A stretch of DNA of 64,000 nucleotides. Source: CAZAMP01 sp964486455. Its GTDB lineage: Bacteria; Eisenbacteria; RBG-16-71-46; CAZAMP01. Below, piece after piece: positions 17,659 through 26,913 of the stretch; within the stretch, counting starts at the first letter, position 1; the number at the start of each line of letters is the position of its first letter. The notes under the pieces are model-generated. The model did not search any database and was not told where the DNA came from. It saw only the letters and a program-made list of their open reading frames with translations. A program made the translations under genes and the position numbers. The stretch is from positions 15,653 through 79,652 of the forward strand of contig CAZAMP010000017.1 in assembly GCA_964486455.1 (NCBI GenBank), written 5' to 3'.

Positions 17659-19563
17659 TCAGGGTGTTCCCGGCCCCGCTTCCTCGACCCGATCGCAGTA
17701 CTGCATGTCATGTAGGCGTCGGTACAGCCCGCCCTCGACGAGGAGCTCGTCGTGAGAACCGCGTTGAATGATCCTCCCGTCGGCCAGAACCACGATGGTG
17801 TCCGCGTGCCGGACCGTGGAGAGGCGGTGCGCGATCACGATTGACGTCCGGTCCCGAAGCAGGTTGTCGATCGCGGCCTGCACGAGGGTTTCCGATTCCG
17901 AGTCCAGTGAGGATGTGGCCTCGTCGAAGATCAGGATGGATGGGTTCTTGAGAATCGCGCGCGCGATCGTCAGTCGCTGGCGCTGTCCCCCCGAGAGCAT
18001 GTGCCCGCGCTCGCCGATCCAGGTTTCATATCCGTCGCTCATCCGCTCGATGAACTCCGCCGCGTTGGCGGCTTCGGCCGCCGCCATGACCTCCTTGCGC
18101 GAGGCGTTACGCCGGCCCAGCACGATGTTTTCGTAGATCGTCCCTTCGAAGAGAACCGGGTCCTGCGTGACGAGACCGATCTCGCGCCTCACGTCGGCGA
18201 TTCGGAGATCACGAAGATCCGATCCGTCCAGTGTGATGCGCCCCTCGGTGGGGTCATAGAAGCGCGGGATGAGATCCGCAAGCGTGGATTTCCCCGCTCC
18301 CGACGGGCCGACGAGCGCGACCGCCGATCCTCTCGGGATCGTGAGATCGATTTCCCGGAGAACGGGTGTGTCGGCGTCGTACGCGAACCCCACACCCTCC
18401 ATCCGGATCTCCTTCTCGAGACGCTGCACCGGCCTGGCGTCGGGCCCGTCCTTGACGGTGGGGACGGAATCCAGCACGTCGAACACGCGGCGCGACGCGG
18501 CGAGTCCCTGCTGGATGGTGATGTTCACCTGAGAGAGAATCTTGATCGGCTGCATCATCGACAGCATGCCGACGATGAAAAGCATGAATCGCCCCGACGC
18601 CTCCCCGTCGGCCGCCACGCGTGAGCCGGCGTACCAGAGGATGACGACCGCCACGAGCACCCCGAGCATCTCCGTCAGCGGTGCGGCGAGCGACCCGATC
18701 CGCGTCATGCGCACCATTTCGCCAGCGTAGCTCTGCGTCTCAGTTGAGAAACGCTCGATGCGGTGTCCTTCCAGCCCAAACGCCTTCACGACGCGCATCC
18801 CCCCGAGTGTCTCCCCCAACACGGCCGTCAACCGCGCGAGCTTCGTCTGCGACACGCGGCTGGACCGCCTGAGCGTGTGGCCGATCCGATCGATGAGCCA
18901 CAGGTTCGGCGGCAGGACGAGGATCGCCAAGAAAAACAGCTGCCAGCTCGCGATCAGGACCGTGATCAGGTACACCATCAGGAGCAGGCTCTGACGGATG
19001 AGGCTTGCGAACCCGTTCGCGATGGCTCCGCGGATGAGATCGACGTCGTAGATAACGCGGGAGATCAGCGTCCCGGAGTGGCTCTGCGAAAAGTAGTCCT
19101 GCGAAAGAGATTGGTAGTGCTCGAAGACGCGGTTACGGATGTCACGGATCACGTTTTGCTCGACGCGAACGATCAGAAAGCTCTGTGCGTACCAGAAGAT
19201 ATTCTTGAACAGGAATATCAGAACCAACACGACGCAGAATCGGTTGAGTGTCGATCGTCGATCATCGCCGCGAATAGCACCGTAGAAGGCCCGCTCGAGC
19301 GACTGCCTCAGGTTCCCCCCGTCGCCGCTGAGCTCTGTCACGCCGTCCGCTGACGTTTCCACTTCGAGGTTGTGCCGGTCGGAGAGCTCTGCCGGCGTGT
19401 CACCGGAAAGTACGATCTCGGTGAACGGGATGATCATAGCCAGCGAGAAACCGCTGAGCGCCGCGAAGAACACCATGAAAGCGACCGCGGCGAGAAGGAT
19501 GCTGACGTGAGGCCCGAGAAACCTCAGCAGCCGTCCGTAGAGTTTGACGAGATCCCAACGCAT
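17659..19563 (-). CDS. msbA: MsbA-type ABC transporter (lipid flippase)
   Basis: 634 aa with a fused membrane and ATPase arrangement. Six hydrophobic helices span about residues 20-340. The nucleotide-binding domain shows Walker A GPSGAGKSTLADL (about 415), the signature LSGGQRQRLTIARA (about 520), Walker B ILIFDEATSSLDSES and the switch-region IAHRLSTVRHAD. An extra polar stretch between helices 1 and 2 (about 50-105) is longer than usual. It follows the GT9 gene by 95 bp and ends an envelope operon. MsbA flips lipid A-core across the inner membrane (family knowledge). A general multidrug or lipid exporter is the alternative, but the neighbouring heptosyltransferase-like gene favours the lipid role. 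Confidence 0.85.
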   Translation of the reverse strand: MRWDLVKLYGRLLRFLGPHVSILLAAVAFMVFFAALSGFSLAMIIPFTEIVLSGDTPAELSDRHNLEVETSADGVTELSGDGGNLRQSLERAFYGAIRGDDRRSTLNRFCVVLVLIFLFKNIFWYAQSFLIVRVEQNVIRDIRNRVFEHYQSLSQDYFSQSHSGTLISRVIYDVDLIRGAIANGFASLIRQSLLLMVYLITVLIASWQLFFLAILVLPPNLWLIDRIGHTLRRSSRVSQTKLARLTAVLGETLGGMRVVKAFGLEGHRIERFSTETQSYAGEMVRMTRIGSLAAPLTEMLGVLVAVVILWYAGSRVAADGEASGRFMLFIVGMLSMMQPIKILSQVNITIQQGLAASRRVFDVLDSVPTVKDGPDARPVQRLEKEIRMEGVGFAYDADTPVLREIDLTIPRGSAVALVGPSGAGKSTLADLIPRFYDPTEGRITLDGSDLRDLRIADVRREIGLVTQDPVLFEGTIYENIVLGRRNASRKEVMAAAEAANAAEFIERMSDGYETWIGERGHMLSGGQRQRLTIARAILKNPSILIFDEATSSLDSESETLVQAAIDNLLRDRTSIVIAHRLSTVRHADTIVVLADGRIIQRGSHDELLVEGGLYRRLHDMQYCDRVEEAGPGTP

Positions 19564-19658
19564 CCGCGTTCTCCGGTTGTTCGTCGCGGGCCCCGCGTTG
19601 CGGCGATCGTTCGATCAGACGCGGCCCCGCCGGGTCAGAGTACGGCGTCCGCCCCGAA

Positions 19659-20906
19659 TCAGGGAGCCCTTTCTGGGTATGGCTCCGGACGGTTCGCCTC
19701 GTTCGGACCGACCACGGCCGCCGCGAATGCCGACGCGACGGCGACGACGGCAGATTCATCCGACGCGGGCAGACCGACGCGTGACGCTTCAGCCTGCCAC
19801 GCCGTCGTGAACAGCTTCGCGCGCTCGAGTGTCTCCACACCGCGCGCCCATCGCTCCGTCTCTACCCCGTACGGATTCGCAAGCAAGGCCACACTGTGTC
19901 TCGGCCCGAGCGGCGCGTAGTGCCAGGGGTTCGATTGGAAGAAGAGCGCCGCGGTGGGTGTCCCGACCGCCGCCGCCAAATGCATGACGCCCGTGTCGCA
20001 GCCGACGAAGCCACGCGCGCCGCGAAGCAAATGGCCCAGATCGATGATCTCCATCGGCGGCGCGATGAGCAGGCGGCCCGCATCGGCGGATTTGAGCTTC
20101 GGCAACCGATCCAACTCTCCCGGTCCCGCCACGATCACGATGCGGCCCTGGAATCGCTCCAGTGCGTGCGGTAGAAACCGCTCCCACGCGTCGAACGGCC
20201 ACGCCTTCCCACCGCGTCCCCCCATGTGTACCACCGCGTACACGGGTTCATTCGTGCCGGAAGGTCCGAGACCTTCGGTGTCCACCCAGTCCCGATAGCT
20301 CCGGCCCAAGACGTCCGGAAGCGGGCACTCGATCGGGGCGGCCGGTGCCTCCAATCCCAGAGCGCGGAGCAGATCGAGCGGCGCCAGCGAAAAGTGAACG
20401 AACTCATCGGGCGGCGGGATCGAATCCGTCAGTGTCTCCTGGTTTCGAGGCTCCGCGAATCCGACACGGCGACCGGCTCCCGACGCGAGTGTCATCACGC
20501 AATTGTAGTACGAGTGCGTGTTGTGATTGGACATCTCGAACGCGGTGTCCCATCGGGCGCGACGGATCCCGGATATCCAGGTTACGAACGTCCAAGGAGC
20601 GAGGATGTGGCGCCGCTTGTCCTGGACGATCCAATCGTCCACCCAGGGCCACCGCTCGAGAAGTCCCGCGAACATACCGCCGACGAGCATGCCGATGCGT
20701 GCATCGGGCAGCGCCTCTCTAAGCCTTCGAAGAAACGGGGTCATCAGGATCAGATTGCCGAGACGATAGTCCGTTCTGATGACCAGGAGACTCGAGAGGG
20801 ACGTGGCGTCGGGCGCGCCGACGAAGATCCTGCGGGCCAGCGGCAGGGTTCTTGCCTTGAAGGCTTTGCTCGCCCGCTTTGTCAGCGGACGCCTTGACAG
20901 GTTCAT
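19659..20906 (-). CDS. Glycosyltransferase family 9 (heptosyltransferase-like)
   Basis: 415 aa from the ATG at 20906, which overlaps the accA stop as ATGA; upstream extension of the frame is therefore not needed. Residues 40-130 (LVIRTDYRLGNLILMTPFLRRLREALPDARIGML) are the N-terminal GT-B fold of ADP-heptose:LPS transferases. The C-terminal half has VVHMGGRGGKAWPFDAWERFL, IIDLGHLLRGARGFVGCDTGVMHLAAAVGTPTAALF and SNPWHYAPLG, the donor-binding region. It probably adds a heptose or similar sugar to an LPS core at the cytoplasmic membrane face. The neighbouring msbA and M23 genes fit envelope biogenesis. The exact sugar is unknown. Confidence 0.85.
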   Translation of the reverse strand: MNLSRRPLTKRASKAFKARTLPLARRIFVGAPDATSLSSLLVIRTDYRLGNLILMTPFLRRLREALPDARIGMLVGGMFAGLLERWPWVDDWIVQDKRRHILAPWTFVTWISGIRRARWDTAFEMSNHNTHSYYNCVMTLASGAGRRVGFAEPRNQETLTDSIPPPDEFVHFSLAPLDLLRALGLEAPAAPIECPLPDVLGRSYRDWVDTEGLGPSGTNEPVYAVVHMGGRGGKAWPFDAWERFLPHALERFQGRIVIVAGPGELDRLPKLKSADAGRLLIAPPMEIIDLGHLLRGARGFVGCDTGVMHLAAAVGTPTAALFFQSNPWHYAPLGPRHSVALLANPYGVETERWARGVETLERAKLFTTAWQAEASRVGLPASDESAVVAVASAFAAAVVGPNEANRPEPYPERAP

Positions 20907-21886
20907 CTCGATTGAGACGGAGATCCGACGGTCTCTTCGAATACGCCCATTCGCAGGAACTTCTCGCACCGAGCCTTCACGAGCTCGTCGGGCGCCATGT
21001 CGGCGATCTCATCCAGATTCGCTACGATTCTCTCTTTGAGTATCTGCGCCGCCTGGTCGGTTGCGCGGTGCGCGCCACCGGTCGGCTCCTCGACGATCTC
21101 ATCGACGACGTTGAGCGCGTCGAGGTCCTGAGAGGTGAGCTTGAGCGCCTCGGCGGCAAGCGGTGCCTTGGCCCGATCGCGCCAGAGAATCGCCGCGCAT
21201 CCCTCGGGCGAGATGACGGAGTAGACCGCGTACTCCATCATGAGCACGCGATCTCCAATGCCGATGGCGAGTGCCCCGCCGGAGCCTCCCTCGCCGATCA
21301 CGACGACGATGATCGGGACGCGGAAACGGGCCATCTCTCTCAGGTTTCTGGCAATGGCCTCGGCCTGCCCGCGCTCTTCCGCTCCGATCCCGGGATATGC
21401 TCCGGGGGTGTCGACAAACGTGATGATGGGTACCTTGAATCGAGCCGCAAGCTCCATCACCCGGAGCGCCTTCCGGTAGCCTTCCGGATTCGGCATCCCG
21501 AAGTTCCGCCGGATGTTCTCGCGCGTGTCGCGTCCCTTTTGGTGGCCCACGACTACGACCGGCCGCCTGTCGAGAAGGGCAAGTCCGGCGACGATCGCCT
21601 CGTCATCCGAGTAGCCACGATCGCCGTGGAGCTCGAGGAAATCGTCGAACATGCGTTCGATGTAGTCCAGCGTGTAGGGGCGCCGCGGGTGGCGCGCCAG
21701 CTGGGTGCGCTGCCAGCGGGTGAGGCTCGAGTACGTCTTCTGCCGGAGCTTATCCGCCTTCTTTTCGAGACGGGTCAGCTCATCAGACAACTCGATCTTC
21801 TCGGTCGACGTGAAGTTCTTCAGATCTTCGATCCGGCGCTCCAACTCGATGATCTGTCTCTCGAAATCCAGCCACGTGCTAATCAT
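20903..21886 (-). CDS. accA: Acetyl-CoA carboxylase carboxyltransferase, alpha subunit
   Basis: 327 aa, normal for AccA. An N-terminal coiled coil (about 1-55) precedes the crotonase-like domain with GDRGYSDDEAIVAG, TPGAYPGIGAEERGQAEAIARNL, GEGGSGGALAIGIGDRVLMMEYAVYSVISPEGCAAILW. With AccD it transfers the carboxyl group from biotin to acetyl-CoA for fatty acid synthesis. AccD is not in this window. Its start overlaps the stop of the M23 gene and its own stop overlaps the GT9 start, so it is embedded in a translationally coupled envelope operon. Confidence 0.95.
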   Translation of the reverse strand: MISTWLDFERQIIELERRIEDLKNFTSTEKIELSDELTRLEKKADKLRQKTYSSLTRWQRTQLARHPRRPYTLDYIERMFDDFLELHGDRGYSDDEAIVAGLALLDRRPVVVVGHQKGRDTRENIRRNFGMPNPEGYRKALRVMELAARFKVPIITFVDTPGAYPGIGAEERGQAEAIARNLREMARFRVPIIVVVIGEGGSGGALAIGIGDRVLMMEYAVYSVISPEGCAAILWRDRAKAPLAAEALKLTSQDLDALNVVDEIVEEPTGGAHRATDQAAQILKERIVANLDEIADMAPDELVKARCEKFLRMGVFEETVGSPSQSR

Positions 21887-24135
21887 CGTTCCGCCAAGCT
21901 GAAGTTAATCGACCGCTCGACCGCGTTTCCGACCCGATCAGTGGCCGAGACTCTAACAATGTGAGTCCCCCTTGCCAAGGGGACGACCGGGCGGGCCCGC
22001 AGCTCCGCGGCCTCCGGATCCCATTCGGCGATCATCGTCGCCCCGTCGAGGGTCAGTTCTAGTCCGCTCCAGTGGAGTCCGGATCCCGTATCTTCCATGG
22101 TGACCGCGATCTCCGGGCGGCGATCCGAGAGGGTGTCCCCATCCGCGGGCCGCGTCCCGATGACCACAGGCGCCGCGATGTCCCGGAGGAGACAGAACAT
22201 CCCCGGGCGGCGGATCTGGCCGCCGACCCGCGTGGAATCGATCAGGTTGTCTACCATGTCCCAGCGGGATTTCTTCTCGTTGTAGACGAAGAGAGCGGCG
22301 CGATCGGGGAACATGCCCGAGAGGAGCTCGAGCCAGAGCTCCGCCGGCTCGTTCAAGACGAGTTCTGCCGGGTGAAGCCGCACCACGGAAGAGACTCGGC
22401 GAAGACCGTCACCCAGCGGTGCCGGGAGGCCGGCCTCTTTGGCCCAGACGAAAGCCGGCGCGAAGAGCGTCCGCGGTCCGATTCGCAACGTCGTGCCACC
22501 CCAGATCATTTCGGATTCGTCCCCCGGCGAGGCGGCCTGCGCGTCTAGATCGAGCCGAGCCTGAAACGGTTCACCCGACAGCGGAATCGCGTGCACGTCG
22601 ATCGCGACGTGACCCTTGATCCCATCGGGACGCAGATGAACGCTGAACGTGTCCGGCGCATCGAGCGAGACGACCGGGCGTCCGCCGGCTGTGCTTCCGT
22701 GAACCATCGCGGTGGGCGCACCCATGAGCGGCCGATCGGCCGCCACGCGTACGGTCAGGATGCCGCTGTGGGACCGGGCCTCGGACGTGAGCACCGGAGG
22801 CCGGACGATCGCGCGATCGCCCACGCCCACGATACATGGCTCGGACGACACGCCACTGCCGTCGATGGCGCGGATCACGAGCGGCGAGTCCCCATCCGAC
22901 TTGCAGGCGAACCAGCCGGGAGAGACGCGCGTCAGCTGAACCCCTTCCCTGCCGAAATCATCTACCGGCCGTGCGACGAGCGAAAGCGGTGCGTCCTCGG
23001 GATCACGGGCGTGAACCAATGCCGTGGTGGTTTCGCCGTCGGATTCGAGAAGCCACGTTCCGATCACGGGCGGATCACTCACGATCAGCTGTAGCCGCAC
23101 ACTGCTCGTGTTGCCGGAGACGTCGGCGGCCGTAAGCAGGAGCTGGTGGGAGCCGGGCGCAAGGTCATCAAGACTGCCGTCGCGATCTCCATGCAGCCGA
23201 ATGGTGCTGCCGGGCCGCTTGAAGAAGTGACGGACACGCGGTTCTCCCCGGTCGGCCCGCTCGGGGTCATAGACGAAGTCCACCTCACGTTGCTCGCGAA
23301 ACGCGATGGAGTCGAACACGGCCGAGTAGCGCTCGATGCCGTCGACGAGAAGTGTGGCGCGGTAGATCGCGAGCGGAAGGTCCTTCCCATCCGCTTCATC
23401 GAATACATGGGCACTCATGACAACCGCGCCGCTCGTCGTGACCGCCGGAATCTCGTATCGGCGCGGATAGATCTCTTTGACGGACACGGTCAGGGGGCGG
23501 TGCAATCCGTTCACACGCGCGCCGGGTTCTGCGGGACGAATGGTGACGTCATGGAAGACGGGGGCCCGATGATCGCTGACCTGATAGCCGACGATCAGGG
23601 GATTGATGGTTCTGTCACCTCCCGAAGACCGGACCTCGAAGTGAAGATGCGGCCCACCCGCTCCGCTATGGCCGGTATAGCCGATGACCTCGCCGCGCTT
23701 CACACGAAACGTGCCCGGCGGCGGGAAGAGATCCACCTCGTAGAGCCCCCGACTCTCCTGCTCATGACGAACGTATCGGGAGACTTCGGGCAGCCAGTCC
23801 TCGAGGTGCGCGTAGACCACCATCCGCCCCACGTCGAGCCTGATGTAGAGGGCGCGGCCGTAGCCGACCCCGGAGGCCTTCACCCGAACAACCTCGCCGT
23901 CGCCGGCCGCGAGCACAGCAACGCCGGTCTTGCCCCAGGTTGTCAGATCGATCCCGTTGTGAAAGCGCCCGCCTCGATGCTCCCCGAAGGTGGATGTGAG
24001 AGCCGACCTCAGGTTCAACGGCCACAAGAGCTGGGAAGAATCCGCCATCGCGGAATCCCCACTCACGAGTGAGAGGAGAATCAGAGCGAGCAGAAGCGAC
24101 ACCGTCCGACGCCATACGTGAATTGGAACGCCCAT
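21883..24135 (-). CDS. Secreted M23-family metallopeptidase with beta-sandwich extensions
   Basis: 750 aa from the ATG at 24135, chosen because a signal peptide follows directly (RRTVSLLLALILLSLVSGDSAMA); a TTG at 24198 would extend the frame. The LytM/M23 domain is near the N-terminus (about 35-190): GEHRGGRFHNGIDL, AGDGEVVRVKASGVGYG, YAHLEDWLP, and GAGGPHLHFEVRSSG. The HxGxD and HxHxE-like zinc ligands are present, so peptidoglycan endopeptidase activity is likely. The remaining 550 residues look like tandem beta-sandwich modules, ending in LARGTHIVRVSATDRVGNAVERSINF. It starts the M23-accA-GT9-msbA operon. Confidence 0.85.
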   Translation of the reverse strand: MGVPIHVWRRTVSLLLALILLSLVSGDSAMADSSQLLWPLNLRSALTSTFGEHRGGRFHNGIDLTTWGKTGVAVLAAGDGEVVRVKASGVGYGRALYIRLDVGRMVVYAHLEDWLPEVSRYVRHEQESRGLYEVDLFPPPGTFRVKRGEVIGYTGHSGAGGPHLHFEVRSSGGDRTINPLIVGYQVSDHRAPVFHDVTIRPAEPGARVNGLHRPLTVSVKEIYPRRYEIPAVTTSGAVVMSAHVFDEADGKDLPLAIYRATLLVDGIERYSAVFDSIAFREQREVDFVYDPERADRGEPRVRHFFKRPGSTIRLHGDRDGSLDDLAPGSHQLLLTAADVSGNTSSVRLQLIVSDPPVIGTWLLESDGETTTALVHARDPEDAPLSLVARPVDDFGREGVQLTRVSPGWFACKSDGDSPLVIRAIDGSGVSSEPCIVGVGDRAIVRPPVLTSEARSHSGILTVRVAADRPLMGAPTAMVHGSTAGGRPVVSLDAPDTFSVHLRPDGIKGHVAIDVHAIPLSGEPFQARLDLDAQAASPGDESEMIWGGTTLRIGPRTLFAPAFVWAKEAGLPAPLGDGLRRVSSVVRLHPAELVLNEPAELWLELLSGMFPDRAALFVYNEKKSRWDMVDNLIDSTRVGGQIRRPGMFCLLRDIAAPVVIGTRPADGDTLSDRRPEIAVTMEDTGSGLHWSGLELTLDGATMIAEWDPEAAELRARPVVPLARGTHIVRVSATDRVGNAVERSINFSLAER

Positions 24136-24473
24136 TCGATTGGTAAGAACCAGATTGCGAGTTACACGTTCAGCCCTCTTGCGGCGGGCATCCTGCAATG
24201 ACCACCCACATCATGCAATGGATTTCGCGTATGGGTTCGACCGTTCGGCCCGTAGAGGCTCACGGAGCCTCCAGCGACAGTCGCTGTAACCAACTATCAA
24301 TAAATACGTTACAGACGTCTGCGTGTGTACGACCTTCCATGTCCCTCGGATGGTATGCGGATTGCTCACTGGCTCATCGTCAGCATTGGATCACGTACAC
24401 GGAGAACCGGGGAAGTGGCAACCAGGGTCTCCAGGGAACCAACTGAAGCCAAGCACAAGGGGGTCTCAGAACC
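24136..24473. other. Divergent intergenic region with inverted repeat
   Basis: 338 bp between the M23 gene (minus) and an FN3 lipoprotein (plus). Its most notable element is a perfect CTGTAAC/GTTACAG repeat flanking an AT-rich centre. Several short open frames cross the region but lack a ribosome-binding site or a recognisable product. I see no confident promoter pair. Confidence 0.55.
24284..24314. repeat. Inverted repeat CTGTAAC-N17-GTTACAG
   Basis: Two exact 7-bp arms are separated by 17 nt of AT-rich sequence in an otherwise GC-rich window. The spacing suits a dimeric regulator binding adjacent helical turns, or a hairpin in a transcript. It lies between divergent genes, so it could control either. 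Confidence 0.4.
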
Positions 24474-24995
24474 ATGAAGACTGCATGGTGGAAGGCGACC
24501 ATGATGGTCGTCGCCGTTCTCCTGCTCGTCGGGTGCGGTGATGACAGCACGACGACGTCTCCCAGCGGTAAAGGTGGAACCGCTGTGGAAGTGGACGCTC
24601 CTGGAGCTCCGGTGGGTGTAAACCACCGCGGGGTTGAAGAAGGCGACATGCTCCGCTGGAACGCGCCCAGCTCGAACGACGTCGAGGTCGCAGGTTACAA
24701 CGTCTATCTGTACGATCCGGATCCGCTCCGGCTGGATTCCTACATCATGGTCAATACCGAGCTGGTGCCTGATGGCCGACTCGTCCTGGATGACCTGGTA
24801 GCCGGGCAGACCTATCACTTCCGCATCACGGCCGTTAGCAGCGACGAGGTCGAGGGCGATCCGTCTGATGCGCGTGAGCTCGTCGCGACGGGCGTCGACG
24901 AGACGGGCAGCGCCGGTGGCGGTGGCCGCGGCGGCCTCGATGAATCCGAGTGGGGCCCCGTGGACCCGGATGATGGAGAAGATATTCAGCACTGA
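24474..24995 (+). CDS. Lipoprotein with a fibronectin type III-like domain
   Basis: 173 aa. The N-terminus has a basic start, a hydrophobic core and the lipobox LLLVGC (Cys about residue 21). A low-complexity Ser/Thr/Gly linker follows. Residues 40-145 form an FN3-like sandwich: DMLRWNAPSSNDVEVAGYNVYLYDPDP and GQTYHFRITAVSSDEVEGDPSD, where the Trp, Tyr and the Y-x-F-x-V/I-x-A motif are typical. The tail is Gly-rich then strongly acidic (VDPDDGEDIQH). It appears monocistronic, since a strong terminator lies 65 bp downstream. Role unknown; probably envelope-located. Confidence 0.8.
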   Translation: MKTAWWKATMMVVAVLLLVGCGDDSTTTSPSGKGGTAVEVDAPGAPVGVNHRGVEEGDMLRWNAPSSNDVEVAGYNVYLYDPDPLRLDSYIMVNTELVPDGRLVLDDLVAGQTYHFRITAVSSDEVEGDPSDARELVATGVDETGSAGGGGRGGLDESEWGPVDPDDGEDIQH

Positions 24996-25059
24996 GTTCG
25001 GGTCGCCGATAAGAATTGATGGCGAGAGGGAAGGACAATAGGGGACCTGTCCTTCCTGA

Positions 25060-25094
25060 GCCCGCCCGAGTGAGAGCTCGGGCGGGCCTTTTTT
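25060..25094 (+). terminator. Rho-independent terminator
   Basis: An 11-bp perfect GC stem (GCCCGCCCGAG / CTCGGGCGGGC) with a TGAGAG loop is followed by a C and six T. It lies downstream of the FN3 lipoprotein gene and is the clearest intrinsic terminator in the window. Confidence 0.9.
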
Positions 25095-25241
25095 GCTGTC
25101 TTGGAGTGGGTTGCGGGAGGGGGTCTCTCTACGCTCCCCGCTCGCTACGCTCGCTCCGCGCAGACTTAGTTGCTCGGAGAGTCACCACCCGGCGCCGGGG
25201 CGGGCGATCCTCGGCTCGCTCCTGGGAGGCGCCCTACACTG

Positions 25242-26903
25242 TCAGCCCGGAGTCGTCGGCCGCAGCCTCGGACCATTCAGCAGACGGCCGACCCATGTGT
25301 AGCGGATGGCGTAGCGGTAGACGAGCAACAGCAGGCCGGTCACGGCGCCGACGAGGAGAGCGAACTTCACGAAGGAGATAAGCGGCCAGTCTCTTACGAT
25401 CGTCTGCCCCACGACAACCAGAGGCAAGTGAGCAACGTAGAGCCAGTAGGAGGAGTCAGACAGAAAGCGTATCCGCGGGTGGTCGCCGGAGAGGAACCGA
25501 CTGAAGAGCCCCATCAGGGCGAAAACCATGAGCCAGGAGTAGAGTGCTTCCAGAAGGGCAGCCAGTCTCCGACAAAGCGTTTCGTCCAGAAGCGTTCGGG
25601 TCCACTCGTCGTAGTGACCGAACGCGAGACCAAGCGGTAACACCACGAGCAGGGCCAGAGGCAGATAGACCCGCCAAGCGCGGCCCAACCGTCCCGCTTC
25701 ATCCCTCGCCCCGTAGTAGAGAGCTCCGAATCCGAAGAAGATCGCGTGGAACAAGAACACGTGCGGGAAGGGCAGCACGCCTGACGAGAGGTCGGGCCCA
25801 AAGCCCGGAAACGACCCGCCTTCGCGCATTGCAACCTGCGGGATCAACGTGAGAGGGACCAACCAGAACCAGCACCACGGAGAACTCGCCACCCAAACGG
25901 GCGGCGACCTGAGGGGGAGCAGAACCACCAGAGAGAAGCCTGCCACCAGCAGACAGAGATGCCACAGAAACCACAGGTGGTGAAAAAGGGGGAAGTACTT
26001 GAGCGTCACGATCAGTCGCGTGGTGGGTGTGTCGCCCGCAACGTCAGGCCCTCCGTGCGACGCGGCGGAGCTGGATGCGATCTGGGCTTCCAGCAAGGCG
26101 GCGACCTCGCTTCGGCCGACGATGACGGCATCGAAGTCGATTGGCACCCGCAGCAGCCTGGCGATCCACTCCGTCATGCCCCGGCCGTATTTCAAGGAAT
26201 TCATCGGCGTTTCGTCACGCCCGTTGCGCGCGGACGCATCGGCTCCCGCATTCAGAAGCAGCGCGACACACTCGATGCGGCCGAAAAACGCGGCGCTGTG
26301 AAGCGCGGTGTCGTTGCCGCGAAACCTGGCATTGGGATCCGCGCCGGAGCGCAACAGCAACTCCACGGCCTCGGGTTGGCCGGAGATGGTTGCCCAGGCA
26401 AGAGGGGTCAACCCGAAAGCAGTTCCTTCCCGACCGAGTCCCACTCCGGTGTCGATGTGCTCTGCAAGCGCGTCGAGATTTCCGTACGCGGCGGCTGCCC
26501 AGATATCTTCCCCCGACCGGTCCGCTCCGCGCGCCGTCGGCGTCGCCGATGCGCTCGCCCAGGCGTTCACCATCCAAGCAGCGGGCACGATGGTCACGCA
26601 GCCCAACACCAACGGAAGCAGGATGCGACGTGCCCGATGCTTGATCAGACCCGATAGACCGCGTTGTCTCCACAGCATCGCCGTGAAGAAGCCGCTGAGG
26701 ACGAAGAACACCGGCATCCGGAAGCCATGAATCGCACCGAACAGAAGGCCGTACGCCGGGTGTTGCGAACGGTCTTGAACCGCCCACGGGAACTCGAAAA
26801 AAGAGAGCGTTGCGTGCAGAGCGATTCCGAGCAGCATGGCAAATGCGCGAAGTGCGTCCAGGTCATGTCGCCGATTGCCGGATGCCGCTTCGGCCTCGGT
26901 CAT
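25242..26903 (-). CDS. Acyltransferase-3 membrane protein with inserted ankyrin repeats
   Basis: 553 aa from the ATG at 26903; the frame is open further upstream but that part overlaps the kinase stop. The N-terminus has the acyltransferase-3 hallmark RRHDLDALRAFAMLLGIALH, with His30 as the likely catalytic residue, and HRARRILLPLVLG near 90. After two to three helices a soluble insert (about 120-310) carries ankyrin units: TPLAWATISGQPEAVELLLRSGADPNARF and TALHSAAFFGRIECVALLLNAGADASARN. Transmembrane helices then resume (FHHLWFLWHLCLLVAGF) to the end. Members O-acylate glycans at the membrane, MdoC-like. The inserted ankyrins are unusual and suggest a protein-binding loop. It lies 10 nt behind the nucleoside kinase gene. 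Confidence 0.8.
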   Translation of the reverse strand: MTEAEAASGNRRHDLDALRAFAMLLGIALHATLSFFEFPWAVQDRSQHPAYGLLFGAIHGFRMPVFFVLSGFFTAMLWRQRGLSGLIKHRARRILLPLVLGCVTIVPAAWMVNAWASASATPTARGADRSGEDIWAAAAYGNLDALAEHIDTGVGLGREGTAFGLTPLAWATISGQPEAVELLLRSGADPNARFRGNDTALHSAAFFGRIECVALLLNAGADASARNGRDETPMNSLKYGRGMTEWIARLLRVPIDFDAVIVGRSEVAALLEAQIASSSAASHGGPDVAGDTPTTRLIVTLKYFPLFHHLWFLWHLCLLVAGFSLVVLLPLRSPPVWVASSPWCWFWLVPLTLIPQVAMREGGSFPGFGPDLSSGVLPFPHVFLFHAIFFGFGALYYGARDEAGRLGRAWRVYLPLALLVVLPLGLAFGHYDEWTRTLLDETLCRRLAALLEALYSWLMVFALMGLFSRFLSGDHPRIRFLSDSSYWLYVAHLPLVVVGQTIVRDWPLISFVKFALLVGAVTGLLLLVYRYAIRYTWVGRLLNGPRLRPTTPG

Positions 26904-26913
26904 GATCCCATCC

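Noticed and set aside
24198..24446. 82-codon plus-strand frame before the FN3 lipoprotein
   Set aside because: No ribosome-binding site or domain, and it runs across the inverted repeat in an intergenic region.
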